From: Gnetum montanum
Taxonomy: Eukaryota; Streptophyta; Gnetopsida; Gnetales; Gnetaceae
Reading direction: 5' to 3'
Assembly: GCA_015680685.1 (NCBI GenBank)
Contig: MNCI01009211.1
Span: forward strand, 29,738 to 77,858
DNA: 48,121 nucleotides
Shown here: positions 1 to 10,250 of the stretch, piece after piece
Position numbering within the stretch: position 1 is the first letter of the stretch
Layout of the letters: each line of letters starts with the position of its first letter
Notes under the pieces: model-generated
What the model was told of the DNA's origin: nothing
The model's input: only the letters and a program-made list of their open reading frames with translations
The model's database searches: none
Program-made: the position numbers and the translations under genes

Positions 1-385
1 CTCAGGTACGTGCAAGTCCTGGAATCATGACTATAAACTGATACCACAGCTCGTCCTGGAATCATGACGGTAAATTGATACCACAGAACAGTCCTAGGTT
101 ACGACTCAAAACTGACACCACAACTGTCCTGGCATCATGACGATAAACTGATACCCCACAATGTCCGCAATGACGATAAACTAGCACCCATCCGGCATGA
201 CAGTAAACTGCCACTATCACAACCATCAGAGTCCGCTAAGACTCTAAACTAGCTTGCCTCTGCATGGTCCGCTAAGACTATAAACTGGCAACATAACGTC
301 TGCCACGACGCTAAACGGGCAATGTCCGATGGGTTACGACATAAAACTAACCCATGATAGTCCGTTAAGACTATAAACTGACACG
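1..385. repeat. Degenerate tandem repeat, about 11 units of 26-38 bp
   Basis: Units begin with GTCC and carry a core like GAC-ATAAACT followed by a variable ACCACA-type tail. The clearest starts are near 16, 54, 92, 127, 164, 232, 268, 300, 327 and 359. The first four units are closest to each other (GTCCTGGAATCATGAC then TAAACTGATACC). Later units are shorter, with a GTCCGCTAAGACTATAAACT form. Unit length drifts and there is no conserved frame, so this is not coding. It may be a subterminal part of a transposable element whose left end lies outside the window. Confidence 0.7.
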
Positions 386-1559
386 TTCATCTCCAGCTCT
401 CGCTTCACAGCCACACTCACTCATCAGAATTACCGCATCACTCACCGTTCGACAAACTCCTCAACATCGCCGCCATTCATACACAGTGCTCCGAACCTCC
501 TCCAGTATCTTCGTTCCGTCTACAGCCATGTAAGTCTGAGCTCGCTTATCCACTCATGGTTTTCTTGTTCCCTTGAAGTTATGTTTGCAGGATGACACCC
601 AGAGGCTTTCGCACAAGAATGCACCTCATCGCAAGCAGCAAGATGAGATAATGTTTGCAGCGCACATGGCGAGACTACATCAAACCGTTCACCAGTACAT
701 TCCCATTCCTGGTATACTCACCATCCATTTCCCAACCTCCGATACACCGAATACATTCACAAATCCTTGAGCACGTTGTTGCACACTGCAACACGTTACA
801 GCAGTTGCAACACACAGCCTGGCACCTGAGCATGAGTACAAGATCTACGCAAAACATTCACAAAAAAAAAGTGAGACCCCTGGCACTTCCCATATAAGCC
901 CCAGGCGGGAAGGCAGTGGTCTCAAAACCAAGTACTCATGTCCAAAAAGGTCAAGAAGCATATAGTTGCATGGCTCTGGCTCTTCGCCAATAGGTCCCCC
1001 TAGACATTAAACATGGGCCTTGTTCCTCCAAAGCATGTAACACATCTCCCCGTGGCTTTGGTCTTGCCAACAAGTCCTCTTGAATACTAACCAAGAGCCT
1101 CGTTCCGCCAAAGAACGCCCATCACATGTCTGAACTCCGAGTCTGCTAAACAATGGCTATGGACAAGGACCAGCATGCCGCACACCCGAGCACCCCATCT
1201 CCCAACATAATTTCTTGGGGAGTCACCAATTCCCACAATCTCTCTTCTCCTATCAGCTACAAATTTCCCTTTTTCGATCCCATGTACTACTGAACACGGT
1301 GCGATGACGTCTAGTCAAGTGGTAAAGGACGAAGTCTATATCAAGTTGCTTGTGGTGTTTTGCACTTCTTTGTCGACGCTTCTCGGGTCGATTCCTCCAA
1401 GCGTCAACAAAGAGGGGCCAATGAAACACCACAAAATTTGGAGCTTAGTACTTGTCCGACACCAAGCAGGTCCCTGGACTCCAGACGACTACAGCTACAT
1501 TTGGCGTCAAACATGGCAACTTCGGAGACCAAATGCTTAATTTTGACTAAGTATGCAGT
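386..1559. other. No gene recognised; GC-richer unique-looking DNA
   Basis: Only short ORFs without recognisable domains are present. Two intron-acceptor-like strings, ATGTTTGCAG, occur near 580-590 and 652-661, but no exon chain can be built. Base composition is clearly less AT-rich than the rest of the window. A weak tRNA-like promoter pair inside it is listed separately. Confidence 0.5.
1312..1395 (+). other. tRNA-like A-box and B-box pair (possible SINE head)
   Basis: TAGTCAAGTGGTAAAGGA (1312-1329) resembles a pol III A box, and GGTCGATTCC (1386-1395) resembles a B box lacking one T. The start-to-start distance of 74 bp is longer than in a normal tRNA gene, and no cloverleaf with a proper acceptor stem could be drawn. 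A tRNA-derived SINE relic is possible; chance is equally likely. Confidence 0.15.
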
Positions 1560-1960
1560 TCCAGCGTATACGCTCAGCGGATACGCCCAAGTGCACAACA
1601 CCAGCGTATATGCTCAAATCCGCAGCGTATACGCCCAGCGAACGTCTCACATGCACGCTCGGCACGTACAACAGATGCATACGCCCAACGACAAGATCTC
1701 CAAAGACAGAATGAAGACAACACCGAAGAGCAAGAATTGAAGCAAGTTGGCAACCGTCAGCGTATACTCCCGGCGTATATGCCCAAAAACCGTCAGGGTA
1801 TACTCCCAGCGTATACGCTCAACATCCATCAGCGTTTATGCCCAGCGTATACGCCCAGCGTCCATAGCATCTTCACCCAAGTTCATACGCCCAACACGTT
1901 CAGCGTATACGCCCAGCGTGTACGCCAGCCTAATGTAGCGTATACGCCCAGCAGATGTAA
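1560..1960. repeat. Array of the palindromic motif GCGTATACGC
   Basis: AGCGTATACGCCCA and close variants recur at least a dozen times (for example near 1564, 1626, 1759, 1809, 1845, 1902 and 1937). The core GCGTATACGC equals its own reverse complement. Variants include GTATATGC, GTATACTC and GTGTACGC. Short ORFs in three frames give repeats such as VYAQRIRPAS, which are by-products of the DNA repeat. Motif density falls off downstream but ACGC/GCGT words continue to about 2,470. The array ends some 80 bp upstream of a TATA-like sequence, so it resembles an enhancer-like U3 array of an LTR, although LTR ends were not found. Confidence 0.75.
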
Positions 1961-2039
1961 TATGTTGTATATTTGTAAATTGTATGCACCCGGTCAACGC
2001 GCCACGTGTCTCCTAACCCGAGTCTAGCGTAACAACCAG

Positions 2040-2047
2040 TATAAAAA
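2040..2047 (+). promoter_or_regulatory. TATA-like element downstream of the GCGTATACGC array
   Basis: TATAAAAA is followed by CCCCACTTTTCCACTTC. It is in a plausible position for a plant pol II promoter driven by the upstream palindrome array. No transcript start or downstream gene can be confirmed from sequence alone. Confidence 0.35.
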
Positions 2048-2489
2048 CCCCACTTTTCCACTTCACTAGGGGTTGGCAAAAATTCCAAAGCATACCCAGG
2101 ATCAATTACGCTGCGCACCAGAGCCAAAACCCTCTTACGCTGGAAAACCCTGTACGCCGTGCACACAGTCTCTACGCCGCGCCTACAGCGTAAACCAGCC
2201 CAGCCGTCCCTGCATTCACCGGGGCTTTTCGTCCGCCTTGTGTTTCACAACAACTGCGTTAGACCGGTGCACTGTATTATCATCCTGTAATACAATTGTT
2301 ACATTCATAAAGTTGTTTACAGTTTACATTATTTTTTGTGCATGTGTTCGGTTTACGCCCGTTTACGCTTACGTCCTGTTCGCGTTTGTTACGCCATTTA
2401 CGCTGTCGTTCACACCCGTTATGTCGTTTACATATAACCCAACGTATAACGCTTCGGCATACGCGCGGGTAAATCCTTGTCTGATCCGC

Positions 2490-2547
2490 GTGCGGACCAC
2501 CCAAGGTACTCTACCTTCGTGCGGACCACCCAAGGTACTCTACCTTC
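2490..2547 (+). repeat. Perfect 29-bp tandem duplication
   Basis: The unit at 2490-2518 (starting GTGCGGACCACCCAAGG and ending CTACCTTC) is repeated exactly at 2519-2547. CGAAGGTAG close downstream (about 2570-2579) is the reverse complement of the unit's end, so a hairpin is possible. Perfect identity implies a recent duplication, in contrast to the old repeats around it. Confidence 0.85.
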
Positions 2548-2796
2548 GTGCATTCCAGCTCGTCCTTAGGCGAAGGTAGGGTCTTCTGCACTTGTCCTGC
2601 GATCCCATGGTCTCTGTTTCCTTCCAGTCGGAGACTGACGATTTCAGGCGGTACAGGGTTCAGGTGGAAGGAAAATTTGTTGCAAACAAATTTGGTCATC
2701 GAAGAGATTTCTAGGTGACAGCTTCTCAGTAATGTGGACAAGCCGGATTTAAGTGTAGTTCCTGGAGAAGCCATTACCGTGAATATCTTGATGTTT

Positions 2797-3366
2797 CTAA
2801 GGTACGCTTATCTGCCTCTCCAATCTTATCTCTGGTTGCAGATTCCCTTGATTCATGGCTTTGTTTAGATATGCTTGTAACTGCAGGTGTCTCTGAAACA
2901 ATATTTCTGTCGGCACTTCATCTGCAGGCCAGGCTAAAGATTCAAAGCCAAGGTTTTGTTCCCACTTATTCTGTCCTTGCCCAACACTGGCCTGTGCCTG
3001 ACCAAGCATTAAATTAACATAAGGTAACGGCAAGCGGCTGAACCGTTTTGCTCTTTCAAGACTTTTAACAACTTTATTCAACACAGTAGAGCTGGGAAAA
3101 TTCCTTGCAATTTCCATATAGATGACACCGTGAATTATATGCAAACAAGCTTCTGCAGGCCACGTTAAGCATGCCTTCTCAAAAGCCTTCTCTGCATTCA
3201 GAGGATCATTTTTCCATAAAAAAAAATTGTAGCCGTTCACTAAGAGACGCATTGCCATCCACATCAAGTTATCCTTTTTCCTGCTCAACTCTTGCTCACG
3301 GTTGAATGTGGCAGTATTATCCAAATCTTTCAGCTGAATTTTCCTTGAAGAAAAACAAGAGTCAAC
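2797..3366 (-). CDS. SKI3: Exon resembling the C-terminal region of the TPR protein SKI3 (superkiller complex subunit)
   Basis: This open frame has no ATG that must be its start. It reads in from upstream (LKDLDNTATFNREQE) with possible acceptor AGs near 3335 and 3366, so it is an internal or terminal exon. Recognisable stretches are CLHIIHGVIYMEIARN, LPLPYVNLMLGQAQASVG, KWEQNLGFESLAWPADE and LFQRHLQLQAYL. These recall the conserved end of plant SKI3, the TPR scaffold of the cytoplasmic SKI complex that feeds mRNA to the exosome. That match is from memory. The frame closes with a TAG at 2797-2799 after RQISVP, which may be an intron read-through. About 570 bp stay open in AT-rich surroundings, arguing for a real or recently lost gene. 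No other SKI3 exons were found, so it may be a gene edge or a captured fragment. Confidence 0.5.
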   Translation of the reverse strand, partial: VDSCFSSRKIQLKDLDNTATFNREQELSRKKDNLMWMAMRLLVNGYNFFLWKNDPLNAEKAFEKACLTWPAEACLHIIHGVIYMEIARNFPSSTVLNKVVKSLERAKRFSRLPLPYVNLMLGQAQASVGQGQNKWEQNLGFESLAWPADEVPTEILFQRHLQLQAYLNKAMNQGNLQPEIRLERQISVP

Positions 3367-3388
3367 TAACTAATTTCATTGTCTGTTG

Positions 3389-3601
3389 CTAATTGCAAAC
3401 ATTGGTTATTTTCTGAGAAAGCAAAGCCACTCTTGTTGGAATGCAAAGCATCAGGCTGACTGCAAATGTGCAAGGAAGTGCATGGACCTGGAAAATGACT
3501 AGTGATGCAGCAGTTGCATATTTTAAAGATGAATCATATTCTTTTATTGCACAAGATAATGAGCTCAAAACCATGGTTGCATACTTATCACTCAAATTCA
3601 A
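3389..3601 (-). CDS. Possible upstream exon of the SKI3-like gene
   Basis: A 70-codon open frame lies directly upstream, on the same strand, of the SKI3-like exon. It contains AIKEYDSSLKYATAASL, with the helical, alanine-rich look of a TPR repeat, followed by FAVSLMLCIPTRVALLSQK. An overlapping frame continues past its stop toward the next exon. Assignment rests on strand, spacing and TPR-like character only. It could also be intron. Confidence 0.3.
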   Translation of the reverse strand: MNLSDKYATMVLSSLSCAIKEYDSSLKYATAASLVIFQVHALPCTFAVSLMLCIPTRVALLSQKITNVCN

Positions 3602-5374
3602 TTAAGTCTTGTCTCTGAATAAGCTTAAACATTCCTTTTGAACATAGTGAATTACCAACACAACCCTGCAAAATCTGAAATCATTTACATCTTTTAGACT
3701 TGCATACACTGTAGCTGTAAGAGTAGTCTTGCTAATGCAGTAACTTTTTAACTCCAGAATTTTAGAATAAAATTTTAAACTGAACTTTTCTTAACAAATA
3801 GCTGCTCCATGGAATGGCATAAATATGCCAACAATGGGTTGATGATCAGGGTGGATGGGCAGCTGGAAGTAGGGAAATGCTTCACCTCCCAAGTACACCA
3901 TCCTTACCTGTTTTTCCATTTATTCCATTCATTGGGTTTATGTCTATGTATTCTGTTTACTGGATTTAGGCTTGTGTATTCGTCTGTTTGGAAGTTTGTA
4001 AAAATCCCATCATAGTTTTAGGTCATGTTTATTTGTTTTCAATGTCACTCAGGCTTTGGGTTTTGTTTTTGTCATGGAATAAATAGCATTTTCCATGAAT
4101 TGCATGGGGTTTCTGCATTTTCTACCCAAAAAAAGCAACACCACTTGTGAATTTTTTCTTGTTATGTTTTAAAATTTTTCAAGGCTGTAGGGTCATTGTC
4201 TACTACTTTTTGGTCAACTATATTTTTGAACCACTTAATTTTGCCTTACCGTTAATTTTCTATGGTTGTTTTTGTCAGGCTATGTTAAGTGGGTTTTTTG
4301 TTTTTGGCTATTTTTTGTTATACGTTTGGTATTTTTTGTACAATAAACGACTATGAATTTTTAAGTTTTAAAGTTATTATTGTTTAGTTCATCATTCGAG
4401 AATTCCAACGGTGGTGGAAACATTGAATTTGGATGAATGGTTTGTTACTAGCGGTGTTTTTGTCAGCCCACGCGAAATGGGGTTTTGGCTAGGGTGACCA
4501 CACTCATGTCACTTCTGCAATTTTTCATGCTTTCTTGTTATGGGATTGTAGTTTATGGTTTTACAATTCCAATGGCTATGGAATTATTGAATTTTGTTAA
4601 GTGGTTAACTGAACCTTTCTGTAAGGTTGCGTGAAATCATGCTGCCTGAAATCATGGTTTTGACGCTATCACGCATTTACCGTGTGAAGATGGGCAACGT
4701 GGAGACTTTGAAATTTTTTTTCCATCAATGTCACATGATCTTGGGGATTTGCTAAAGCGTTGGGAAGGGTTTAGAAGTAGTTTGGACTAATTAAAAATTT
4801 TTTAATATTTTTTCCCTATTGTTTTACTATGGTAAGTCCAGTTTTGGTGTTGTTGTTTGTTCAATCTTGTTGAATCTTGGTTTATGGGTTTAAATTGTGT
4901 TCTAAATTTTTCTAAGCATGGAATGAAAACTGAAATTTTAGTTTTACACTATCATTTCCATGTTTTCAATTTTAAACAGTCAATTCAATGCTTTTAGTTG
5001 GAAACAGTCATCCTCACACTCATGCTTTTAGTGTGGATTGTTTCATTTGGTATTTTGCATAAGTGTTATTTCCATGTTGAAGTGTTATTTAGTTGTAGAC
5101 ATAAGTTGTTATGTTCATGGGATATGGTAGTTGTAATGTTTTAAGTGTTATGAATTTTTAGTTTTGGTTTGCAAAATTGTAATTGTTATGTGTTGGATGG
5201 TACAAGGCCTTCTTAAAATCCATCTTGGTTGTCGTAGAGTTAGTGGGTGTCTTATGCTGCATCCATGTACTTAGTCCTAACACTCCACCCTCTAATGTGG
5301 AGTGGTAAAATCGTTTGTTGTGGATTAAACCAAGAGCAAGGAAGTTCCTAATTTATCTAATTTAGAATTTTAGT
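3602..5374. other. AT-rich region without a recognisable gene
   Basis: T-rich plus-strand DNA with short hydrophobic ORFs (for example 3809-4015 and 4147-4356) that look like translated T-runs, not proteins. It could be host intron, intergenic DNA or an eroded element. No LTR ends or terminal repeats were seen. Confidence 0.5.
5281..5304. repeat. Perfect 8-bp inverted repeat with 8-nt loop
   Basis: CACTCCAC, loop CCTCTAAT, GTGGAGTG. There is no T-run after it, so it is not a terminator. It is a short hairpin of unknown meaning about 70 bp upstream of the unrecognised ORF pair. Confidence 0.6.
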
Positions 5375-6034
5375 GTGATGATTTGGTCACACTTAGCTTT
5401 TGAAATAGTGGTGGCAACTGTTAAGACCATTGTGCCTTACTCATCCAACATGATCATCAAATTCCTAATTGATGATCCTAATGTTTGTGTGGATGGTGAA
5501 GCACAAGATGAAACAATCGTTGTAGGCACTCACAAATTGTCAAAAGTTTGGGAGATACACGAATTCAAGCAATACAACATGGACAACACCTTGTTAGTAG
5601 GCCATCATGTACACACCTTGTTCCAAAACCCCCTAAGCACCGTCTACCACATAGAGGGGTATGTGTAGTTGTAGTTTGTGTTTTTAGTTTTACTGTCATT
5701 TTGCTTATGTTATGAAGTTATAATAATCCTCGTTGTTTTACTTGCTTATAGATATAGGGTAAATGATCAAGGATTGATCATGGGTGACAACCTTTTACCC
5801 TTGGTTCAAATAGTGGTGGATGTGTTCACTAAAAGCCCAATCATAAGGCTTGAGGTGATAGTCTTGTTGAAGGATGAGTTTGATAATTACATTAAACATT
5901 ATCCTAAGGCCTACAAGAGCTGTCTAGCAAATGGGATGATTCATAGTGGGTGGGAAAATCCATTCCAAGATGCTGACGTGAACTCATCTCCTAGAGCCCT
6001 AAGGATGTCTTTATCTTATAGGAGAAATGACTAA
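5375..6034 (+). CDS. Unrecognised two-part ORF, possible exon pair
   Basis: Frame one (5375-5668) reads HLAFEIVVATVKTIVPYSS and continues to STVYHIEGYV. Frame two, from about 5750, reads YRVNDQGLIMGDNLLPLVQI and ends SYRRND at 6034. Between them, GGGGTATGTG (about 5657) looks like a donor and TTGCTTATAG (about 5742-5751) like an acceptor, giving a plausible intron of roughly 90 bp. Codon use looks protein-like compared with the T-rich neighbours. I recognise no domain. It ends only about 27 bp before the LTR of element Z, so Z may have landed just 3' of a gene or cut one. Confidence 0.3.
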
Positions 6035-6061
6035 TGTTTTTTTTATTTTAGTTATCTTTGG

Positions 6062-6928
6062 TGATGAACAGTGGGTACCCCTACGTCTAAGCATACGAAT
6101 CACAAGTGTTCACGCATGATTCGGCCGAATTTCGTGGATGGGACTAGTTGTGGCATCTAGATTGTTAAGCATTGATTGTAGGACCTTGTCTCCCCACTTA
6201 GACTAGTGGTAGCTTTGTCATGTATGGTTTAATCCAAAGTGAGGCATATGATAATTAATGTTGTTGTGGCCTTGAACTAATCTTAATGATAAGAGGGAAA
6301 ATAAGTATTTAATCAAACTAACAATATGAAGATAAATCTAAACTAGCCTAGAGTGATAAGCATCCAACCCTGGCTTACTGTACATTCCTTGGGCTCATGT
6401 AACCGTTACTGGGTTACCAAGCGTTGTGCTATTGGGCGAACCAAGCTATAACACTACTGGGATTACCAAGCTATTGTACTCATTTTGCTTTACTATTGAA
6501 CAAGAAAGTAACTATCTTGGAAATGTAAATGATTAAATTAAGAAAATAGTAAAAACTATGCTAAGGAAAATAATAAAACTAAGTAGAATGCTACAATAAT
6601 GAAAAGTAATCTCGATCTTTATTTTTGAACATGAACTGTGCCTAAGTACACTTCACTCCAATAAAGATTTCGTACAATTGCTCAAGACCACATTGTGGGC
6701 ATTCACTCTAGCACTAAAACTATGAAACAAAATTGCAAGAGTCTACCTAAGGATGGAATTATAAGTTATTTGGATTGTAACCCCCAAGTGTTGTATTTAT
6801 AAGTAGGGACACATCTTGCAATACCGGATATTTGATGTTGTAGCTTATGCTCTAATATTGGGGCTAAGATATTATGTATCCAATATTGGGGATTCAATAT
6901 TTTAGCCTATGAAAAACATAATTTATCA
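6062..6928 (-). repeat. LTR E: 3' LTR of element Z (867 bp)
   Basis: It starts TGATGAACAGTGGGTACCCC and ends TTTATCA. Read on the minus strand it matches the LTRs of X, Y, W and V, including the block TGGTTTAATCCAAAGTGAGG, a reversed TATA region near 6793-6805 and the U3 words around ATATTG. The ends TG...CA are kept. It is adjacent to a polypurine tract on the right. Confidence 0.85.
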
Positions 6929-6942
6929 TACCCCGACGACTA
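6929..6942 (-). other. Polypurine tract of element Z
   Basis: Plus-strand TACCCCGACGAC reads GTCGTCGGGGTA on the element strand, directly before the 3' LTR. The conserved block upstream of it (AACTCGTTCTTGAG on plus) matches the same position in W, X and Y. Confidence 0.6.
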
Positions 6943-7099
6943 AATAAAAACTCGTTCTTGAGTGAATAAAAGGAGGAAAAAGTTTTTTACAAAATATTGG
7001 GAAGATATGAGATTATTGATTGATTCTAACTACTAATTGAATCTGAGTGCCGTAGTGGTGTGTACAAAAAATGACATAATTACATGACAAAACAAAAAC

Positions 7100-7474
7100 A
7101 AAATTTAAGGTGGCTCGATGTAGTTTGTATTTCAAGTAGTGGTGGCTCTTTCATCGGCTTCTTCTCTTTGTTGTCAAGCTTTTGGAATTAATATTTGTTT
7201 AGGAGCACTTGAAGTTTTTCCTCTTTTTTCCTTGTATTCTTTTCCATTTTCTCCTTTTATTGAGTATGGCACATAGACTTCCTCAATTTTAACTATTGCA
7301 TCAACTTGTTTATTTCGCCAAAATTGGTACATTTCTCTTAAGTACCATTCTCCGTTGTTGGTTAGTGTAGGCCATAAAGGAGATGCTTGAAGTTACGTTG
7401 GTACAGCTTGAAGTTACGTTGGTACAACTTTCGTGTTGTGAAGGTCCTCCTTCTGGTGGTCTCTTTAGGGCCAT
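7100..7474 (-). pseudogene. Element Z 3' ORF (MALKR), internally deleted
   Basis: On the minus strand the ORF begins at 7474 with MALKRPPEGGPSQHE, matching the starts of the X and Y 3' ORFs (MAPKR...). It then carries GEWYLREMYQFWRNKQVDAI and KIEEVYVPYSIK, homologous to GEWYLGETLQF and KIEGVLVSYSVK in Y. After that it jumps to a C-terminal end (HTTTALRF region) shared with Y. More than 2 kb of the Y version is missing. A 21-bp direct repeat (7385-7426) duplicates CTNVTSS. Function unknown; see the Y copy. Confidence 0.6.
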
Positions 7475-9530
7475 ATGCAATCAACAAGGGTTTGAAACTA
7501 TTAGCATGTTCCTATTAATTCTTATTTCTTTTCTACCATGCTCATACCCTTGGTTAGATCAAGTCCTTGTCATATTATGATTGCAGAGTCAAAAAAATTT
7601 GCAAAAAAAGATCCCTTAGGTGTTATATCTTTTAGTTACTTATGATCTTCTATTGTTTTCCTTACTTATTATGGCCTAAAATAGTTGATATGGTCTATTA
7701 GGAGTATTGTTTGAATCTTTATGGCCTTAGTTTGATTTATTAACTTAAATATTCTTATTATTTCTTTGTACTTACCCTTTATAGTATCTTCTAGTATTTA
7801 GAATTTTTGGCTCAAATTTTTGCTTATATTACACAATGCATCCCCCACATCTAAGTTGAGCACTCTGGGATCAATAGGATTTAAGAATTTTGGAAATCAA
7901 AGCTATGAGGATAAAGTTATGGCCTTTGGAAGCTAGTGTGTAAGAGCTTTGAGAAAAATCTACAAATACTTTTTTTTTGCTATAAATGAGAGAAATGAAA
8001 AATTTCACTAATTCACACATGTATATATACTAGTTTTATATGTGTGACATTGTAGATCATACATTGTAGATACGACATGGTAGGTGCTTGTGGCATTGTA
8101 ACTATGAAATCACTATTAAAAAGTTCAAATTTTTCATTAATTTCTCTTGGAAAAAATGAGTCAGATGGAATGTCTGGAAGATGTAAAGCTTGTCTAGAGG
8201 ATCATGGACCATGAGTGATGCACAGGTTTCAACAATTTAGCATTCAAGGTTCATAAAAAAAGAATCTTTAGCAACAAAAGTTTATGCTATGGATAAAAAA
8301 TGGATAATGAATTTTTGATGTACGAACATATTATTAAATGATATGGGAAGTTTATTAGATGTTCTAGAAGGCACAAGATGATGTGGAATTACTTGGCAAG
8401 TATGAAATACAAGAGTTATACAAGTGGGTCCTTACTAAAGCAGGCTCTAGCCCTTGATGCCCTTGTATAACCACGCTTAAAAGTGTCCTTAGGTACTCAA
8501 GGAGTTGAATGTAAGACATACTTGTCTAGCAAAACACACATGTTAGTATTGCTTGATTGGGGGAATAATGCTATATTATACAAAACCACACGTTATGATT
8601 AAATATACAGTGAGGTGGGATGGATTGTAGAAAGGATTGTTGAAATTGGGATGTGAGGTATCTTTTCATAGGCATAATGAATCCTTGTATGCTATTGATG
8701 GTTAAGATAATCATTAGCCCTTCTTTCCAAGATGCAAACCATGTCCAAACCACTTTCCAGTGACATTGCATTGTTTCATCTCGAAGAGTTACAATCGTAA
8801 GACTACCATTATTGCAAGGAGCATTACCACTTGGGTTATTGTCCAAGGAAGGAGTTTATTCATTGCACTATTTATTATTATTATTTGTTTAGATTCTTGA
8901 GAAGCTGCCTACCTTTAGGCATGGATAACATGTCTTTTCAGTGGGACCCCCAAAAATTTATTCTTTGCATGGAGTTTATTTTTAACTATGTCAACCTTAC
9001 CAGAGAACTACCTTTAGGCATGGGTAACATGTCTTTCTAGTGACATGGTAAGACAACACTTATTGTACTCTTACTTCCATTTTTCGTTAGATCTACATGG
9101 ATATAATACAACCTAAACAACATGATATAACTCATAGTAGTAATCCAAGAGAATTCACAAATTTTCTTGATGTCACACCCTTTGCATTCCCACTTGGTTC
9201 TTCACACTTTTGTCCAGGCGTAATGATCAAAGGTTTATTCTTGGTTTTATTATGAAAATAATATCATTATGGCCATGGTAAGAACCTCTTATTAATGGAA
9301 TGGGTGCATGAATGTTATGGCAATCATACACTTGAGGTTTCTTACTTACCATTCTTAGTGACTTATTTTTTTAGTTATCATCCCATGTAATCTTGATGGT
9401 AATTGAATTTTGATCATCTAAGTCCTTAATTCCTCTTTTTACTGTTGTATGATTATGGTGTGATATTTTGTTTTGTGAGATCTCAGTTGGGGGCATTTTC
9501 TTAGAATAAGAGTTAATAAGTGGTTCATAT
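7475..9530 (-). other. Spacer between protease position and 3' ORF of element Z
   Basis: Non-coding, AT-rich, and shared in patches with X, Y and W. For example, the block around 8423-8470 (GTGGGTCCTTACTAAAGCAG) matches X near 19,190 and W near 33,190 in reverse. It includes an imperfect duplication of about 98 bp, with CTACCTTTAGGCATGG near 8909 and again near 9007. Confidence 0.6.
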
Positions 9531-10250
9531 GTTTCTATGCATGTTTTAGATGATTAAAAGTTCTTAGTTGTTGGCCAATGCTTGTCTTTTGGTTTAGTGG
9601 CCTTTTCTCTCTCTTGTGCACACACTTGCCTTTCACATTTGTTGTGGACTAGTGTAAGGATTGTGTTGACATTCTGGAAGGTCGATCCACAACTGCATTC
9701 TTCTTTTTCAATAGTGTTGCATGGAATTGCGTATCTCTCCACAATGATAGGTTCATATGTTATGTTTTTCACTAGAGTGGTAATGGGTGTTGGCCCTTGT
9801 GTAGGATTGGAAGACATTATTTTGGTGAGGAAGGATATTGCACCCCACTGGCCTTGTGTTGATTTTGATGAGCTAGTAGGTCTATGAGTTTTGTGCTCAT
9901 GTGTGGAAATTGTCCTAAAGAAAGAATATTTTCAAGACAGTGGTTGAGGTCTACTAGCATTGTTTGTAGCACAACTGGCATTCTTTTGTTGATGTTGTGG
10001 TGCTAATCCTTCCTGTCTTGTTGGTGGTGACATATGGTTAAGGGAAGTATGAGAATATTGATGATTTCACAAAGGATAAGAGGTGCGAGTTCATGATCCC
10101 ACAAGAGATGTTGTGGGTTTTTAATATTCAAGAGAGTGATAGTAGTGATTCAAGATAAAGGAAGTAGAATCATTTGGAAAAATACGTTGTTAAACATAAT
10201 AGTCATACGAGTCCGGTTGGCAATAAGGATATTTTTGGTTTGTTGATGAC
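9531..10250 (-). pseudogene. Gag C-terminal linker of element Z, protease absent
   Basis: Eroded minus-strand coding remnants, including MSSNPTQGPTPITTLVKN and YEPIIVERYAIPCNTIEKE. The flanks align with Y near 16,180-16,320 and 16,680, but the segment that holds the aspartic protease in Y is not recognisable. Either the protease was deleted or its sequence was replaced. Confidence 0.4.

Noticed and set aside
1-385. CRISPR array
   Set aside because: Units are degenerate with no identical repeat or unique spacer pattern, and the rest of the window is clearly plant nuclear DNA.
1360-1938. Repeat proteins VYAQRIRPAS / SVYAQ in overlapping frames
   Set aside because: All three frames show repeats because the DNA itself is a palindromic array; no frame is favoured and no start context is convincing.
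2073-2579. 168-codon ORF downstream of the palindrome array
   Set aside because: No domain; composition (Cys, Thr, Phe, Val rich) follows the local ACGC/TTTACG repeat words. It also runs through the exact 29-bp duplication, so it is probably chance.
4147-4356. Hydrophobic 69-aa ORF resembling membrane segments
   Set aside because: It is a T-rich stretch translated as Phe/Leu/Tyr; no signal or conserved feature, and the neighbouring DNA has the same composition.
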